A DNA stretch of 64,000 nucleotides from Saccharomycopsis crataegensis (taxonomy: Eukaryota; Ascomycota; Saccharomycetes; Ascoideales; Saccharomycopsidaceae): NCBI RefSeq assembly GCF_037102585.1, contig NW_027043838.1, positions 62,001-126,000 on the forward strand. The letters run 5' to 3'. Below, in pieces: positions 1-9,820 of the stretch (positions within the stretch are counted from its first letter, which is position 1; the number at the start of each line of letters is the position of its first letter). A program made the position numbers and the translations under genes. A model generated the notes under the pieces. The model was not told the DNA's origin, did not search any database, and worked only from the letters and a program-made list of their open reading frames with translations.

Positions 1-135
1 AACTGCCGAACTGGGAACTCCATTGCTGCTGTTGCCATTTCCATTTCCACCATAGCCAGCGCCTGCTGATGAGCCCCCGCTAGCAACGCTTCCATTGGAA
101 CCACCACCCAGATTAGTATTGTTGTTGGATGACAT
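1..135 (-). CDS. 5' end of an unidentified Gly/Asn/Ser-rich protein (partial)
   Basis: An open frame on the minus strand starts at an ATG at 135 and runs off the left edge after 45 codons. The encoded N-terminus begins MSSNNNTNLGGGSNGS and stays rich in Asn, Gly and Ser, with no signal peptide or domain. Such low-complexity tails are common at the N-termini of yeast regulators and RNA-binding proteins, but nothing here identifies the protein. It is divergent to MRH4, with a shared upstream region of about 295 bp. The open frame and sensible amino-acid composition support a real gene; the function is unknown. Confidence 0.55.
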   Translation of the reverse strand, partial: MSSNNNTNLGGGSNGSVASGGSSAGAGYGGNGNGNSSNGVPSSAV

Positions 136-429
136 CGCACGCGTTGGATGCCAGGGACTATAATCTTTCGCCTGTGCTGAAGAGGGAGATTAATCACACT
201 ACACTCGGTATATTGTTTATTCTTCTCTCTGTTGTTTTTACCCTCCGATTTTTTTCAACATTCATTTTCACCACCCGGCACAGGTTGGTGGCACAGTGTC
301 CGGGTGGCATCTATGGAAATTTGGAACCATTGTGGTGGTGCGTTGAGGAAAATTTTGACCTTTTCAAGTATTGATGAAGATGATGAGATGAGCTGAGTTA
401 AGATCAGTCGACAATCGGTAACAACTATC
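136..429. promoter_or_regulatory. divergent upstream region of the partial gene and MRH4
   Basis: Short intergenic region between two divergent starts. A plus-strand open frame (129-374) crosses it but overlaps the other start and resembles nothing. I see no clear TATA box. Confidence 0.4.
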
Positions 430-2139
430 ATGTTATTACCAGTATTCCCGAAAAGCCGTCTACCCGCTATTTTCAGAGGCTACGCCACCGAAAAATACGG
501 CGGCAGATTCAACAAGTTTTCTAAAAAAAGAATATCGCCTGCACCAAGTATAAAAAGACAACTGAAACCAAAAAAGGCCAGGCAGCATGAATTTGGAGAT
601 ACTTTGCGTCATGGTTTTGGGGAATTGAATGGACTTGCTAATATTGATAAGATTGATAATGTGAAAAGCAATGTGGGTGTGAGAAGCCGATTTTTAGATT
701 ACAAGATATTGGAAGAAGTGCGAGACTTTTTCACCAAAGAAATCAAACAATACAGTTTATTGTATCAACATCAGAAAATAAGAGAATCCAAACAGACCGA
801 AGACAATCCGACCCCAACCGATATCCAGAAGCTAGCATTCTCAGAGATCCTTAAGCCTAGAAATCTGAAAAATCCATATGAACTTCGGATTTTCTCAATT
901 GCCGGAGAAACTGGGTGTGGGAAAACCTACGCCTATATGATCCCATTGATTAACAATTTGAAGACAGACCAAATGAACAAAGTGAATGATGGCGACAAAA
1001 AGAAGAAAATTGTTGAATACAACGAGAATTTCACCAAAACGCAGATCAATTCTGTGATATTATTGCCAACTAATGAATTGATTGAACAGTTATATGATGT
1101 TTTGAAAAATATCTCTGAGTTGGGGTTGACGGTTTCCAAATTAAATTTTGAAAATAAGGTTGAAGATCTCATTGCATTGAATAAGCCCGTTGATATTTTA
1201 GTTACCACCCCAGTGAAGTTCAATGCAATTAAGAATTATGCGGGATCGTCCCAAGTTTACAGAAAATTGGTGAGCTCCATTAAATATTGTGTTATTGATG
1301 AGGCTGACACATTACTTGATCGCTCTTTTTTGAGTGATACCATGACTTCTTTCCATCAAATCTCTAACATGTCCGGGATGGTCAAGGATCTAGTGATCGT
1401 GTCATCAACAATTTCTAAATTATTCAACAAAAATTTGAATGAAGTGTTCAAGAACAATAACATCATCAAGATTTGCTCCAAAAGAATTCACAGAATCAGC
1501 AAAAAGCTTGATATGAGAGTGATTGACTGCAATATGAAACCGTTTAGAAATAGTAAAATGAATGCGTTGAAGCAATGTTTGTACTCAATTTATTGTGATA
1601 ATACTGAAGCAGATTTACAAGTGAAAAAAGTTTTAGTATTTGTTAATGAAAAAGAGCTGGTTTCTAAAATTTATGGTGAATTATGCAGTGATGATGCATT
1701 CAAAGGTTATGAAATCTATAAAATTACCGGGGAAAACCTGATTGAAGACAGAATGCAAATCATGAAGGATTTCAATTCGAATGATGCGTTATTGGAGGAT
1801 GCCTTGTCCACTAACCAGAAATCTAGTGACAAAACTGTGAAGATTCCAAATAGCAATATCAAACTCAACAAATCTAGTAACAATGACAGTACAAGTCAGC
1901 CACGTCTAAAAGTGCTTGTGACCACTGACATTCTTTCCAGAGGAATCAACTTCCAACAAACTTCTAATTCTGTTCTTTATGACATCCCAAAAACCACTGC
2001 TGATCTTGTGAACCGCGTGGGACGTGTAGGACGTATTGGCCTTCCAGGTAGAGTATTTATGCTAGCTGCAAAAGGAGAGAGTAAGGGCTGGGTCACTGGG
2101 CTTCCAAAAGCCGTCAAGAACGGTACACCATTGGCTTGA
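430..2139 (+). CDS. MRH4: mitochondrial DEAD-box RNA helicase Mrh4
   Basis: A 569-residue helicase. In yeast, Mrh4 acts in the mitochondrial matrix on late assembly of the large ribosomal subunit (family knowledge). Visible motifs in order: a basic, Arg/Ser-rich N-terminus without acidic residues early on, consistent with a mitochondrial presequence; Q-motif-like TPTDIQKLAF near 128-137; motif I AGETGCGKT 158-166; PTNEL 213-217; TTP 259-261; motif II VIDEAD 288-293; SST 325-327 in place of the usual SAT; a second RecA lobe from about 400; SRGINF about 503-508; and motif VI VNRVGRVGRIG 527-537 in place of the usual HRxGRxxR. The departures from canonical DEAD motifs (SST, N for H) are typical of Mrh4 rather than of cytosolic helicases. 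Start is the first ATG. CTG codons at residues 410 and 437 lie at variable positions. Confidence 0.9.
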   Translation: MLLPVFPKSRLPAIFRGYATEKYGGRFNKFSKKRISPAPSIKRQLKPKKARQHEFGDTLRHGFGELNGLANIDKIDNVKSNVGVRSRFLDYKILEEVRDFFTKEIKQYSLLYQHQKIRESKQTEDNPTPTDIQKLAFSEILKPRNLKNPYELRIFSIAGETGCGKTYAYMIPLINNLKTDQMNKVNDGDKKKKIVEYNENFTKTQINSVILLPTNELIEQLYDVLKNISELGLTVSKLNFENKVEDLIALNKPVDILVTTPVKFNAIKNYAGSSQVYRKLVSSIKYCVIDEADTLLDRSFLSDTMTSFHQISNMSGMVKDLVIVSSTISKLFNKNLNEVFKNNNIIKICSKRIHRISKKLDMRVIDCNMKPFRNSKMNALKQCLYSIYCDNTEADLQVKKVLVFVNEKELVSKIYGELCSDDAFKGYEIYKITGENLIEDRMQIMKDFNSNDALLEDALSTNQKSSDKTVKIPNSNIKLNKSSNNDSTSQPRLKVLVTTDILSRGINFQQTSNSVLYDIPKTTADLVNRVGRVGRIGLPGRVFMLAAKGESKGWVTGLPKAVKNGTPLA

Positions 2140-2532
2140 TGAATTGAGTTACCTTACCTTGTATATATATATATCTATATATATGTTTATATGTTTATAT
2201 GAAGCAAAGACTATATAATTAATGTAATTTAGAGTATTATTGTCCCGTCATTATTAATTGTTTTTTTTTTATCTGTGGTGCTGCCATAATCCTCAAACAC
2301 CCTGCATCGTGGGCTCCTGTCAATGCGGTCGCAAGTTACCGTCTATTAGTGTGATAATGCCAAAAGATCAACAGCTCCTATTGTCCATCTTGATCCATGA
2401 ATATGCAATATCACTTTTATATATATATATATATTAATTTCTTCTTGTTATTGTTTCTTGCGTCATAAATCTATCAGTTCTGCTTTCAAAATAGTATTTT
2501 CATAGGTATCCACAGTCATTTCTTTTTATGCA
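2140..2532. other. intergenic, AT-rich with TA dinucleotide tracts
   Basis: Holds the 3' flank of MRH4 and the upstream of the decayed gene that follows. There are short (TA)n tracts near 2162-2185 and 2418-2432. No open frame, tRNA or other signal is seen. Confidence 0.4.
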
Positions 2533-2975
2533 ATGAGATCCGTACTCTTCTTACTAATAATTGCCTCCATACATATATCATCTGCTGCCTTCGTAGCTAT
2601 GAAAGCAAGTGAAGATATACTTCTGTTGCATAACTTATTACTGATAACACCGATTTTTTCACCATTAGTTCCTGCTCTGGTGTTGCAAACTGCACTGCTG
2701 CTGCTGCTGCAACAGATTCTTTGACCAAAGCTGGTACTACAATCACCGATGCTTCGTATCTCCTTGACACAGACGGTGTACAGATTGCCATTCACACTGT
2801 CTCTGACATTAGTACCAGGTCTACTACCTATTGCCCATTGAGTACCAGCTCATACTTAAAATATAACAAGAATGCCAGTGGAATCGTTAAGAAAACTGGA
2901 GCTGCTGGATAAGCTGCTGCTGGCCTTGGAGCAATCTTTGCTGGAGCCGCTGGAATATTTTTGATTTTGATTTAA
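2533..2975 (+). pseudogene. decayed small GPI-anchored cell-wall protein
   Basis: The remains of one secreted protein lie in two reading frames. The first frame opens at 2533 with a good signal peptide (MRSVLFLLIIASIHISSAAF) but drifts into a leucine-rich shadow. A second frame from about 2619 carries FFTISSCSG, then TTYCPLST, a Cys-Pro motif common in fungal adhesin and GPI wall proteins. It ends with a small, hydrophobic Ala/Gly tail (GLGAIFAGAAGIFLILI) of the kind that directs GPI attachment. A stop at 2631-2633 and another at 2910-2912 interrupt this frame, and the signal peptide is in another phase, so the gene is broken at least three times. It is a host gene remnant. An unrecognised intron could explain the first shift but not the second stop. 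Confidence 0.6.
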
Positions 2976-3359
2976 ATTAATTCTGGGTGTATAAATATTT
3001 CAACGATGGTGACTGAGGATAGTTCTTGTTGTATTTTTAGGATTGGTGATCAAGTATTGGTGATTCAGTATTACAGTTGCTATGTGATTTAGATTTTTAT
3101 TATTCTACAATTTTTTTTCTTTTTTAATGTATTTTTTTCCTTCTATCTGGTTAATAATTTTTTCAAAGATTTCTTTTTGAGCTAGATTCCCCCCTATTGT
3201 ATTATTCTGGTTATTTATAGTGTTAGAGTTCGTAAGTGAGAGTGAAACGAACCGTTGTTTTGGATCGTCTTGAATTCCCAAATAGAAAAAAAAAAAATCA
3301 AAAGCAAAAATGATGAATAAGAGGCATATCCAAAGAAGTCTATCATCATAATCACAGCC
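2976..3359. other. intergenic upstream of SNU71
   Basis: AT-rich with T- and A-runs (3108-3125, 3287-3298). It presumably contains the SNU71 promoter. No gene is seen. Confidence 0.4.
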
Positions 3360-5705
3360 ATGTCATATTCGAAGCCTGATTCTAATAATGGAGAGGCTCA
3401 TAAGCTCGTTAATATAACCCCCGAATACTTTGTGAATCGCCATGATATTGAGTCGATAATCCCTTCTATAAGACAAATTGCTGATTTTTCAACTTTGAAA
3501 GAAGATTCAATAAAAGAAATCATGAATGAAAAGGTATTCAACTTCATCCCTGGTACTATTCCCGTGATACTTGACGCTAAGGCAAATGATTTTATTCTGA
3601 AGTTAAAATCAGAAAGAAATCGATTCAAAAGACAGAAGACAATAAACAATGCAAACCCCAAATCGAAAGATGATGATCACGATGATGACAACAAAATGGA
3701 GATTGATAGTGATGATAACACTGATGATAGTGGTATAAAAAGAAAAGTTGAGTCTAAAGAGAAAAATCTCATTGAATTGCAGCAGTTTGCCAACCTGATC
3801 CGTAGTAATTTGAATGAACAAATTTTGACAGTTTCAATTTCTAAATTCCCAAATTATTCAAACGTCATTATTGAAAAATTATTGAAAAAAATCATCCAAG
3901 AGTTTTTAATTGATGAATTCATACAGAAATATAAGGACACACAATATAATATTTCTTATAAATGGACAGTTTCCAACTTTGAAAACTTGGAAAATAAGAT
4001 CATTTACGTGAAATTCGAGTTTTCGCCTAAAAAGTCATCATCTGAAAAGTCAATCATAAACGAGGGTTTTGTTAACCTCAATCAAGATCGTGATATCAAG
4101 AAATCATTCCTATTACATGTCTTCCTTAAGTTCATCTCGATTATGCAAGGCCTTAAGTTGGAAAACCATGTCAGGGATGAATACAATAGAAATAGGTCAT
4201 TTACAACTTCACTTCAAGTTTCCTGTGAAAGAAACACCGACAAGTTAATTAAGATGATAACTAACGAGGGAGATAAAAGTCCCGTTGCAAAGGATAACGA
4301 AGATAAGAAAGAAGATGACCATGAAGATGATCAAGAGGATGACACTGGAAACAACAAAGAAGATAACAGCAGTAACGAAGATGATGATCAAAAAATTAGT
4401 GAGCAACAAAAAGAGGCTGAGGAAAGTATTGAATCATCAATATCCAAAGCTATATCCGCAAGTGAATTCGAAGGAACTGTTCAATTCCAGCAAGAGTTGC
4501 ACAATTATACTAATGATCTTATCAAACATAGTCGTCAGGAAGTAAAAGATGATGGTGAAGACAGTGATTCAGATGAAAAATATAAAGTGAATTTGAAAGA
4601 GCTTGCGGACTTGCCAAAAACAATGGTCCCGCAAATTGTGGAAGATATTAAGAACTTTAGATTGGGAATAATCAGAATTGAAAAGAAAAAACAGGCTAAA
4701 AAGCTTTTAGAGGAAAAGAAAAGATCCAAAGCCCAAATTAAGAAGATGTATATGTCTATCAGGGAGTCACGAAAGAAAGATGGCCGTGGTGACCTCATGG
4801 ACATTGATGATGATGAAGATGATGATGAAAATGACAATGAACACGAGGAAATGATTAGTGACACCGAATATGAAAACATGAAAGAAGATGAGCAACAAGA
4901 GAAGATTGAAAAAGAATTCTTGAGACAAGAAGCTCATTTGAAGTATCTTGAGCAACAAACTAAAGCCAAATTGGTTGCCACTTTGAATGATCTACAGAAT
5001 TACGCCGCTGATTTGGAACAGAATTTACAGAAAAAGTACTTGGATGATTACGATGTCATTTTTGGTGATGAGGATAGTGAACAGCCTAATCTTGATGTAT
5101 CGAAGGTGCAAAATTCAGAGTTGATTAAAACAATCGAATCATATAACCTCAACCATTCAACATATATTCATAAAAGAAACATTTCCAGAATGGCGGAAGA
5201 AAAACAAGATAAAGCTGAACGAAAAGAAGAAGAAAAACGGGAAAAATCACAACAAGAGGCTGGTGATTTCCTCAATTCTGTTCTTGGCTCAAATGTTCAG
5301 GAAAATGCCAAACAGGCAGCGCTATTCAAATTGAATATCAAAGTATCTAAAGAAGAAAAACTGGCAGAAAATACTACTATGCATAATGAGGGTATAAGCA
5401 AATTGGAGGAGCCAGAGGATGAAGATATGACTGAGGAAAATTCCGCCAGTGATCCCGTTTATCTAAAAGCGGGCGATAAATTGCCTGATATTGTCAAGGG
5501 TATGGTGCCTTTTATGAATGATTTATTAGTGGAGTATCTTGGTATGACAGAGGAAGAATTAACAGGATTTTTAACCAATGCTATTATTGAGAAAGAATCC
5601 AAGGAATCAATCAGCGAAGAAGTTTCCAATTTCCTTGATGATGATACTGAAGCCTTTATGGAGAAATTATGGTGCAAATTGGAAGAAGAATCAAACAAGG
5701 TTTAG
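3360..5705 (+). CDS. SNU71: U1 snRNP component Snu71-like, C-terminal PWI domain
   Basis: A 781-residue hydrophilic nuclear protein. Snu71 is a U1 snRNP subunit that works with Prp40 and Luc7 in 5' splice-site recognition (family knowledge). The N-terminal 100 residues are folded-looking. Acidic stretches follow (Asp/Glu-rich near 100-125 and 310-350), then a long charged, helical, Lys/Glu-rich middle. The last 72 residues (710-781) form a PWI-type fold: DIVKGMVPFMNDLLVEY, a GMTEEEL turn and a terminal amphipathic helix. A terminal PWI after a long charged coiled region is shared by yeast Snu71 and metazoan RBM25. S. cerevisiae Snu71 is 620 residues, so this copy is longer, mainly through acidic inserts. 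RBM25-like splicing factor is the alternative name; no RRM is seen, which favours Snu71. Confidence 0.75.
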   Translation: MSYSKPDSNNGEAHKLVNITPEYFVNRHDIESIIPSIRQIADFSTLKEDSIKEIMNEKVFNFIPGTIPVILDAKANDFILKLKSERNRFKRQKTINNANPKSKDDDHDDDNKMEIDSDDNTDDSGIKRKVESKEKNLIELQQFANLIRSNLNEQILTVSISKFPNYSNVIIEKLLKKIIQEFLIDEFIQKYKDTQYNISYKWTVSNFENLENKIIYVKFEFSPKKSSSEKSIINEGFVNLNQDRDIKKSFLLHVFLKFISIMQGLKLENHVRDEYNRNRSFTTSLQVSCERNTDKLIKMITNEGDKSPVAKDNEDKKEDDHEDDQEDDTGNNKEDNSSNEDDDQKISEQQKEAEESIESSISKAISASEFEGTVQFQQELHNYTNDLIKHSRQEVKDDGEDSDSDEKYKVNLKELADLPKTMVPQIVEDIKNFRLGIIRIEKKKQAKKLLEEKKRSKAQIKKMYMSIRESRKKDGRGDLMDIDDDEDDDENDNEHEEMISDTEYENMKEDEQQEKIEKEFLRQEAHLKYLEQQTKAKLVATLNDLQNYAADLEQNLQKKYLDDYDVIFGDEDSEQPNLDVSKVQNSELIKTIESYNLNHSTYIHKRNISRMAEEKQDKAERKEEEKREKSQQEAGDFLNSVLGSNVQENAKQAALFKLNIKVSKEEKLAENTTMHNEGISKLEEPEDEDMTEENSASDPVYLKAGDKLPDIVKGMVPFMNDLLVEYLGMTEEELTGFLTNAIIEKESKESISEEVSNFLDDDTEAFMEKLWCKLEEESNKV

Positions 5706-6351
5706 GAAACAATGTTTACATCTATATTATACTCAACAAAAGCTTTTTAATGAATCTATGTTTATTAATACATATACACATAATATATACGTAGAATACA
5801 TTATGTTTATCCCTTTGAAGGCGAAAGGAAAAACACCATCCTATCTCTAGAACTTGACCGGTGAAAAATGCCTGCATTCTTCAACACCTCCAAACATTAT
5901 TACAATCTCATTTTAACAATACAGTCTGTAAATAAACCATCTCCATCAAAACCTTACCCGTTAAAACCATACCCATTAAATATATCTACTTTCTCCAAGA
6001 AACCGGAAATGCTATTACTTCTTCTTCAAAGATAGAAGATAATACACCTATACTCGTCGATTCTCTCTTTCCTTCCATTTACTTATAAGTTTCAATACTC
6101 AGATACTCAATATTCAAAAATACGCTATTATCTTATACATTTATCTTCTTTCTCGATTCTTTTCTTTTTAACACTTCAAATAAAAGAAAGAAAAACCAAA
6201 ATACACAAAAAAATACCTAATAACACAAAAATAACATTCACACTTTCACATCTGTGGCCACAAAGAAAGCCAACAATAAAACAAAACATAACAATATTCC
6301 TGAAATAATTCAGTTATTCCCATAATGCGCAAGCCATTGTCGAAGAATAAA
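5706..6351. other. convergent 3' region SNU71 / NPL3
   Basis: Intergenic between two converging genes, AT-rich. A Reb1-like TTACCCG occurs at 5954-5960; between convergent genes such sites can act as transcription roadblocks (inference). No gene is supported. Confidence 0.4.
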
Positions 6352-7293
6352 TCACCAGTTTTGCTCTGGGGCTCTTGGTTCTTCAGGAGCGGAACCCTCA
6401 TGTCTTGGTGAATGACCACGTTCGCCACCAAAGTCACGGTCATCTCTGGAAGATCTGTAGCTGTTATCGTAACCACCTCTACCACCGTAATCACCTCTGC
6501 CGCCTCTGTAACCGCCTCTGCCACCTCTACCGCCAAAGTCTCCTCTGTAACCACCTCTACCACCGTAATCACCTCTACCACCTCTGTAACCACCTCTGCC
6601 ACCATAATCACCTCTTCCACCATAGCCACCTCTACCACCTCTGTAGCCGCCTCTGCCACCATAATCACCTCTGCCACCATAACCGCCACCGTAACCGCCT
6701 CTACCACCGTAACCACCACCATAGCCACCTCTACCACCGTAACCACCTCTGCCACCGAAATCACCTCTACCACCTCTGAAGCCACCTCTGAAACCGCCTC
6801 TTCTTGGAACAAATGGAGCAGTCTCTTCTTCAACTTCAAGAGCGGTTCCATTGTAGTCATGGCCGTTAAGCTTTTGGATGGCTTCTTCTAATTCGGCTTT
6901 AGAACCAACTTCGACAATACCACCAATCTCCGGTTCGACATTAGTATACATGGCGTTGATCTCATTTTCTCTGGCCAAATCCTTCAATTCTTGCCATTGA
7001 CTACCTTCTGGCATGTTCTTAATCTTGAATCTGTAAGTACCTCTTGGAAGACGCCCATCAGCAGGGTTGTGGTATTCGACGAAAACTTCAAAGTCCTTGA
7101 TGGTAACACCATTCAACTGTTCAAGAGCCTTAGTGGCATCATCAACACTTTGATATTCGACAAAGCCAACGCCACCCATTACTCTCACATCGGCCAAAGG
7201 ACCAATTGGACCAAAGGTCTGTTCGAGATCTTCTCTAGTAGTGTCAAAATTCAAGTGTTTGAGAAACAAACGAGTGTTTGGTTCGGCTGACAT
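6352..7293 (-). CDS. NPL3: SR/RGG-type mRNA-binding protein Npl3
   Basis: A 313-residue shuttling mRNP protein involved in mRNA export, splicing and 3' end formation (known for Npl3). RRM1 spans 8-74 (RNP2 LFLKHL, RNP1 GVGFVEY). RRM2 spans 86-155 and carries the Npl3 signature SQWQELKDLAR 98-108 with KIKNMPEG just before it. Residues 163-290 are a dense RGG domain of repeated GGRGGY/RGDYGG units, the substrate type for arginine methylation. The tail is GERGHSPRHEG followed by an acidic, Pro-rich end finishing QNW. S. cerevisiae Npl3 ends at an RERSPTR motif phosphorylated by Sky1; here a single HSPR sits about 20 residues from the end. Start is the only ATG ahead of RRM1. It converges with SNU71. 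Confidence 0.92.
   Translation of the reverse strand: MSAEPNTRLFLKHLNFDTTREDLEQTFGPIGPLADVRVMGGVGFVEYQSVDDATKALEQLNGVTIKDFEVFVEYHNPADGRLPRGTYRFKIKNMPEGSQWQELKDLARENEINAMYTNVEPEIGGIVEVGSKAELEEAIQKLNGHDYNGTALEVEEETAPFVPRRGGFRGGFRGGRGDFGGRGGYGGRGGYGGGYGGRGGYGGGYGGRGDYGGRGGYRGGRGGYGGRGDYGGRGGYRGGRGDYGGRGGYRGDFGGRGGRGGYRGGRGDYGGRGGYDNSYRSSRDDRDFGGERGHSPRHEGSAPEEPRAPEQNW
6450..6805 (-). repeat. in-gene RGG-coding tandem repeat of NPL3
   Basis: Imperfect tandem units of 9-27 bp encode the Gly/Arg/Tyr/Asp repeats of NPL3. They generate long antisense and out-of-frame open frames (for example 6246-6860 minus and 6412-6891 plus) that are artefacts of the repeat. Confidence 0.8.
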
Positions 7294-7885
7294 TATTCTC
7301 TATTAAATAAACTTGTGTATAATTTGCAAATAGCTTAACAAGAGTAACCTGAACGCAATTGTTTGTTTTTTCTTCTTCAAATTTTTTCTTCAAATTTTCT
7401 TTGAAAAAAACAGCAAAAAAACAAGATACGGCCGTAGCGGATTCATGGCTGCCGGTTGACGTGTGGTGCATATCTCACATGACTTCACGTGAACATAAGC
7501 TATATCTTTACGATATCGTATTTATTGAACCCTATACAAACCGACAGGAAAATAACGAACAATTGATAAAAAAAAGCCTTATAGTTAGAAATAGATCCAG
7601 TAATACAGAGAAGAAACACCCTGGTAAGCCCAATATACAATACTATACACATAATGCGCTTAAGCTTAATTTTTGGGATTTGTGTGTGAGCACTGGAAGA
7701 ATTTGGATTTTCCCACACAAATCTCTGATATGGAGTTGCGTACACTTGCATGGCCCATACTAAATTTTCATCAGGGTTATGAGGCGATGGTGGGTGCGAT
7801 GCTCTGTGTTTACATCTTTTGTTGACAGTTTTGATTCCCTCATTAACCAACTGCCTATACCAACCATAGACTTGGTATCAGAAAG
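7294..7885. promoter_or_regulatory. divergent promoter NPL3 / kinesin
   Basis: Intergenic region of about 590 bp between divergent starts. It contains a CACGTG E-box at 7486-7491 (Cbf1/Tye7/Pho4-type site). A minus-strand open frame at 7500-7850 lacks an ATG near its start and is not supported. Confidence 0.4.
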
Positions 7886-9820
7886 ATGGCAATGAAACGA
7901 GAGATGGTATCAAAGAACCCCCAAACGGTAGTCTCAAGACCTATTTCCCCTAGGAAAGTGAGGAGGGTGGTGATGAGATTCAAAGATGATGGTAATATCA
8001 AGGTTAGTGTCCGAGTTCGTCCCGCTGCGGCAAATGAGGTAAAGCTAAACCTTCCGAACTTGATTCTGATGGACCCAGAAACAAATATTACTCAGCTCAA
8101 TCATGTTTCTTCGTTTATCCAGAGTGGAAAAGTGCTGTCGAAAGCTGGCAGATCAGGCAACGTCGTGCAACCTAAGGTTTACAAGTTTGATAATTCATTA
8201 TCATCATTTGATCCCAATAACAAAGGGTTTATAGATCAACAGACCGCTTATGAGAAGATTGGTAAAGAATATCTAAAACACACATTGAATGGATACAATA
8301 CTTGTATTTTTGCATATGGCCAAACAGGAGCAGGCAAGTCATATACAATGATGGGCACAGATGAAGAACCTGGATTGATCCCAAGAATTTGTAAAGATTT
8401 GTTTAGGTATTCGGAAAACTTGTTGAATGAACGGCAAATAAATGTCATAGTTAAAGTTTCGTATTTCGAAATCTATAATGAATTTGTGTATGACTTGTTG
8501 AATTCTACCGAATCAGTGAGTGGGAAACTGAGATACCTTACAAAATCATCAATGAATTCTAAAGATATATTGCAAAAGTTGAAGGTTAGAGAATCTCCAG
8601 AAACCGGACCATATGTGGAGAACTTGTCAGAATTCACAGTGAAGAATTTCCAGGAAGTTTGCAAATATTTTAGGATTGGAAATTCCAATAGAATGACGGC
8701 TGCCACGAGAATGAACTTGTCATCTTCTAGATCCCACGCAATTTTCTCAATATCGGTGAAACAAATCGAATACTCAGATATATTGACAAATAAAATTTTG
8801 AACGTGAAACATTCAACTTTGAGACTCACTGATTTGGCAGGGTCGGAAAGATCCAGTTCTACTACCGGTCAACTTGAAAGATTGAAAGAAGGCTCAAACA
8901 TCAACAAGTCTTTAACCTGTCTAGGTAGAGTTATTAACTCGTTGGCAAAATTGAATACACAGTCCCAGGAGAAATTTGAGAAAATCGTGGTTCCATACCG
9001 AGACTCGACGTTGACATGGATTTTGAAAGACTCTCTTGGTGGTAATTCCAAAACTGCAATGATCGCTTGCATTTCTCCTTGTGATTATGAAGAAACCTTG
9101 TCTACTCTTCGGTACGCCAACAATGCAAAAAAAATCAAAACTGAGGCAAAAATAAACAAAGAGGATACCATGAATGATGACATGACATCACAACTAGAAG
9201 TGATGCAAAATAAGATCAATGAGCTCGAGAGCGCATTGTCGAGGAAATCGCTTAGAGGTAGTATAATTGGATCGACAAGGAATGAAAAGGAGAAAGAATT
9301 GATCAGGGCCACCGAACAAAAAATCAGCAATAATTACAAGAAATATTTCAAACTTTATCAAGATAAATTGACCGAGGAAGATAGTAAAAACCACATACTT
9401 GTCAATGAGATCAATAAATTGCAGAACGAAAACAAAAGATTGAATTTAAACTTAGATTCTATCATTGGGCCGATTTTGGACGATATGCACCCGACTGGGG
9501 ATGATATAGCTGAATCGCATGATATGACAAATAACCTTGGCTCAATATCGCCGAGAAGAGTGAGAATTGGACAGCAATTATCCCCGACGAGATTATCACC
9601 GCACAAAAGATTGGATCAATACAATAAAGAAAATAATGGAACATTCAACGAAACAGACGACCATTCCCCTACTAAAATTCAGAAATTTAGTGAGCTCTCC
9701 AAAGATTTTGATGAATTAAAATCAAATTTTGCGAAATCTTCAATGGATTTATCAAATGATTTGACAAGGTTCCATCCTAATAATCTATCATCTCTTGTTG
9801 CTGATTATGATGCTGATTGA
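7886..9820 (+). CDS. kinesin-3-like motor with CDK-site/KEN-box tail
   Basis: A 644-residue N-terminal kinesin. The motor begins at GNIKVSVRVRP (36-46). P-loop GQTGAGKS is at 145-152, switch I NLSSSRSH at 277-284, switch II DLAGSE at 316-321. The segment VPYRDSTLTWILKDSLGG with a following NSKTAMIA is the kinesin-3 (Unc104/KIF1) signature. A coiled coil (about 430-525) follows, then a disordered tail. Unlike animal kinesin-3 there is no FHA or PH domain. The tail has proline-directed basic sites SPRR 555, SPTR 566, SPHK 571 and SPTK 594 and a KEN box at 581-583, with another SPRK at 21, suggesting CDK phosphorylation and APC/C turnover (inference). S. cerevisiae has no kinesin-3. Subfamily assignment rests on motor motifs only. 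Confidence 0.8.
   Translation: MAMKREMVSKNPQTVVSRPISPRKVRRVVMRFKDDGNIKVSVRVRPAAANEVKLNLPNLILMDPETNITQLNHVSSFIQSGKVLSKAGRSGNVVQPKVYKFDNSLSSFDPNNKGFIDQQTAYEKIGKEYLKHTLNGYNTCIFAYGQTGAGKSYTMMGTDEEPGLIPRICKDLFRYSENLLNERQINVIVKVSYFEIYNEFVYDLLNSTESVSGKLRYLTKSSMNSKDILQKLKVRESPETGPYVENLSEFTVKNFQEVCKYFRIGNSNRMTAATRMNLSSSRSHAIFSISVKQIEYSDILTNKILNVKHSTLRLTDLAGSERSSSTTGQLERLKEGSNINKSLTCLGRVINSLAKLNTQSQEKFEKIVVPYRDSTLTWILKDSLGGNSKTAMIACISPCDYEETLSTLRYANNAKKIKTEAKINKEDTMNDDMTSQLEVMQNKINELESALSRKSLRGSIIGSTRNEKEKELIRATEQKISNNYKKYFKLYQDKLTEEDSKNHILVNEINKLQNENKRLNLNLDSIIGPILDDMHPTGDDIAESHDMTNNLGSISPRRVRIGQQLSPTRLSPHKRLDQYNKENNGTFNETDDHSPTKIQKFSELSKDFDELKSNFAKSSMDLSNDLTRFHPNNLSSLVADYDAD

Noticed and set aside
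129-374. 81-codon plus-strand frame at the left edge
   Set aside because: It overlaps the start of the divergent partial gene and lies in the MRH4 promoter; no family resemblance.
6246-6891. Long antisense and out-of-frame open frames across the NPL3 RGG domain (Val/Glu-rich, Thr/Ser-rich, His-rich)
   Set aside because: They are products of the Gly/Arg codon repeats in other frames; only the minus-strand RRM frame makes sense. The repeat units are coding and not spaced like a CRISPR array.
7500-7850. 116-codon minus-strand frame between NPL3 and the kinesin
   Set aside because: It opens with TTG, has no ATG near the start, no similarity and mixed composition.
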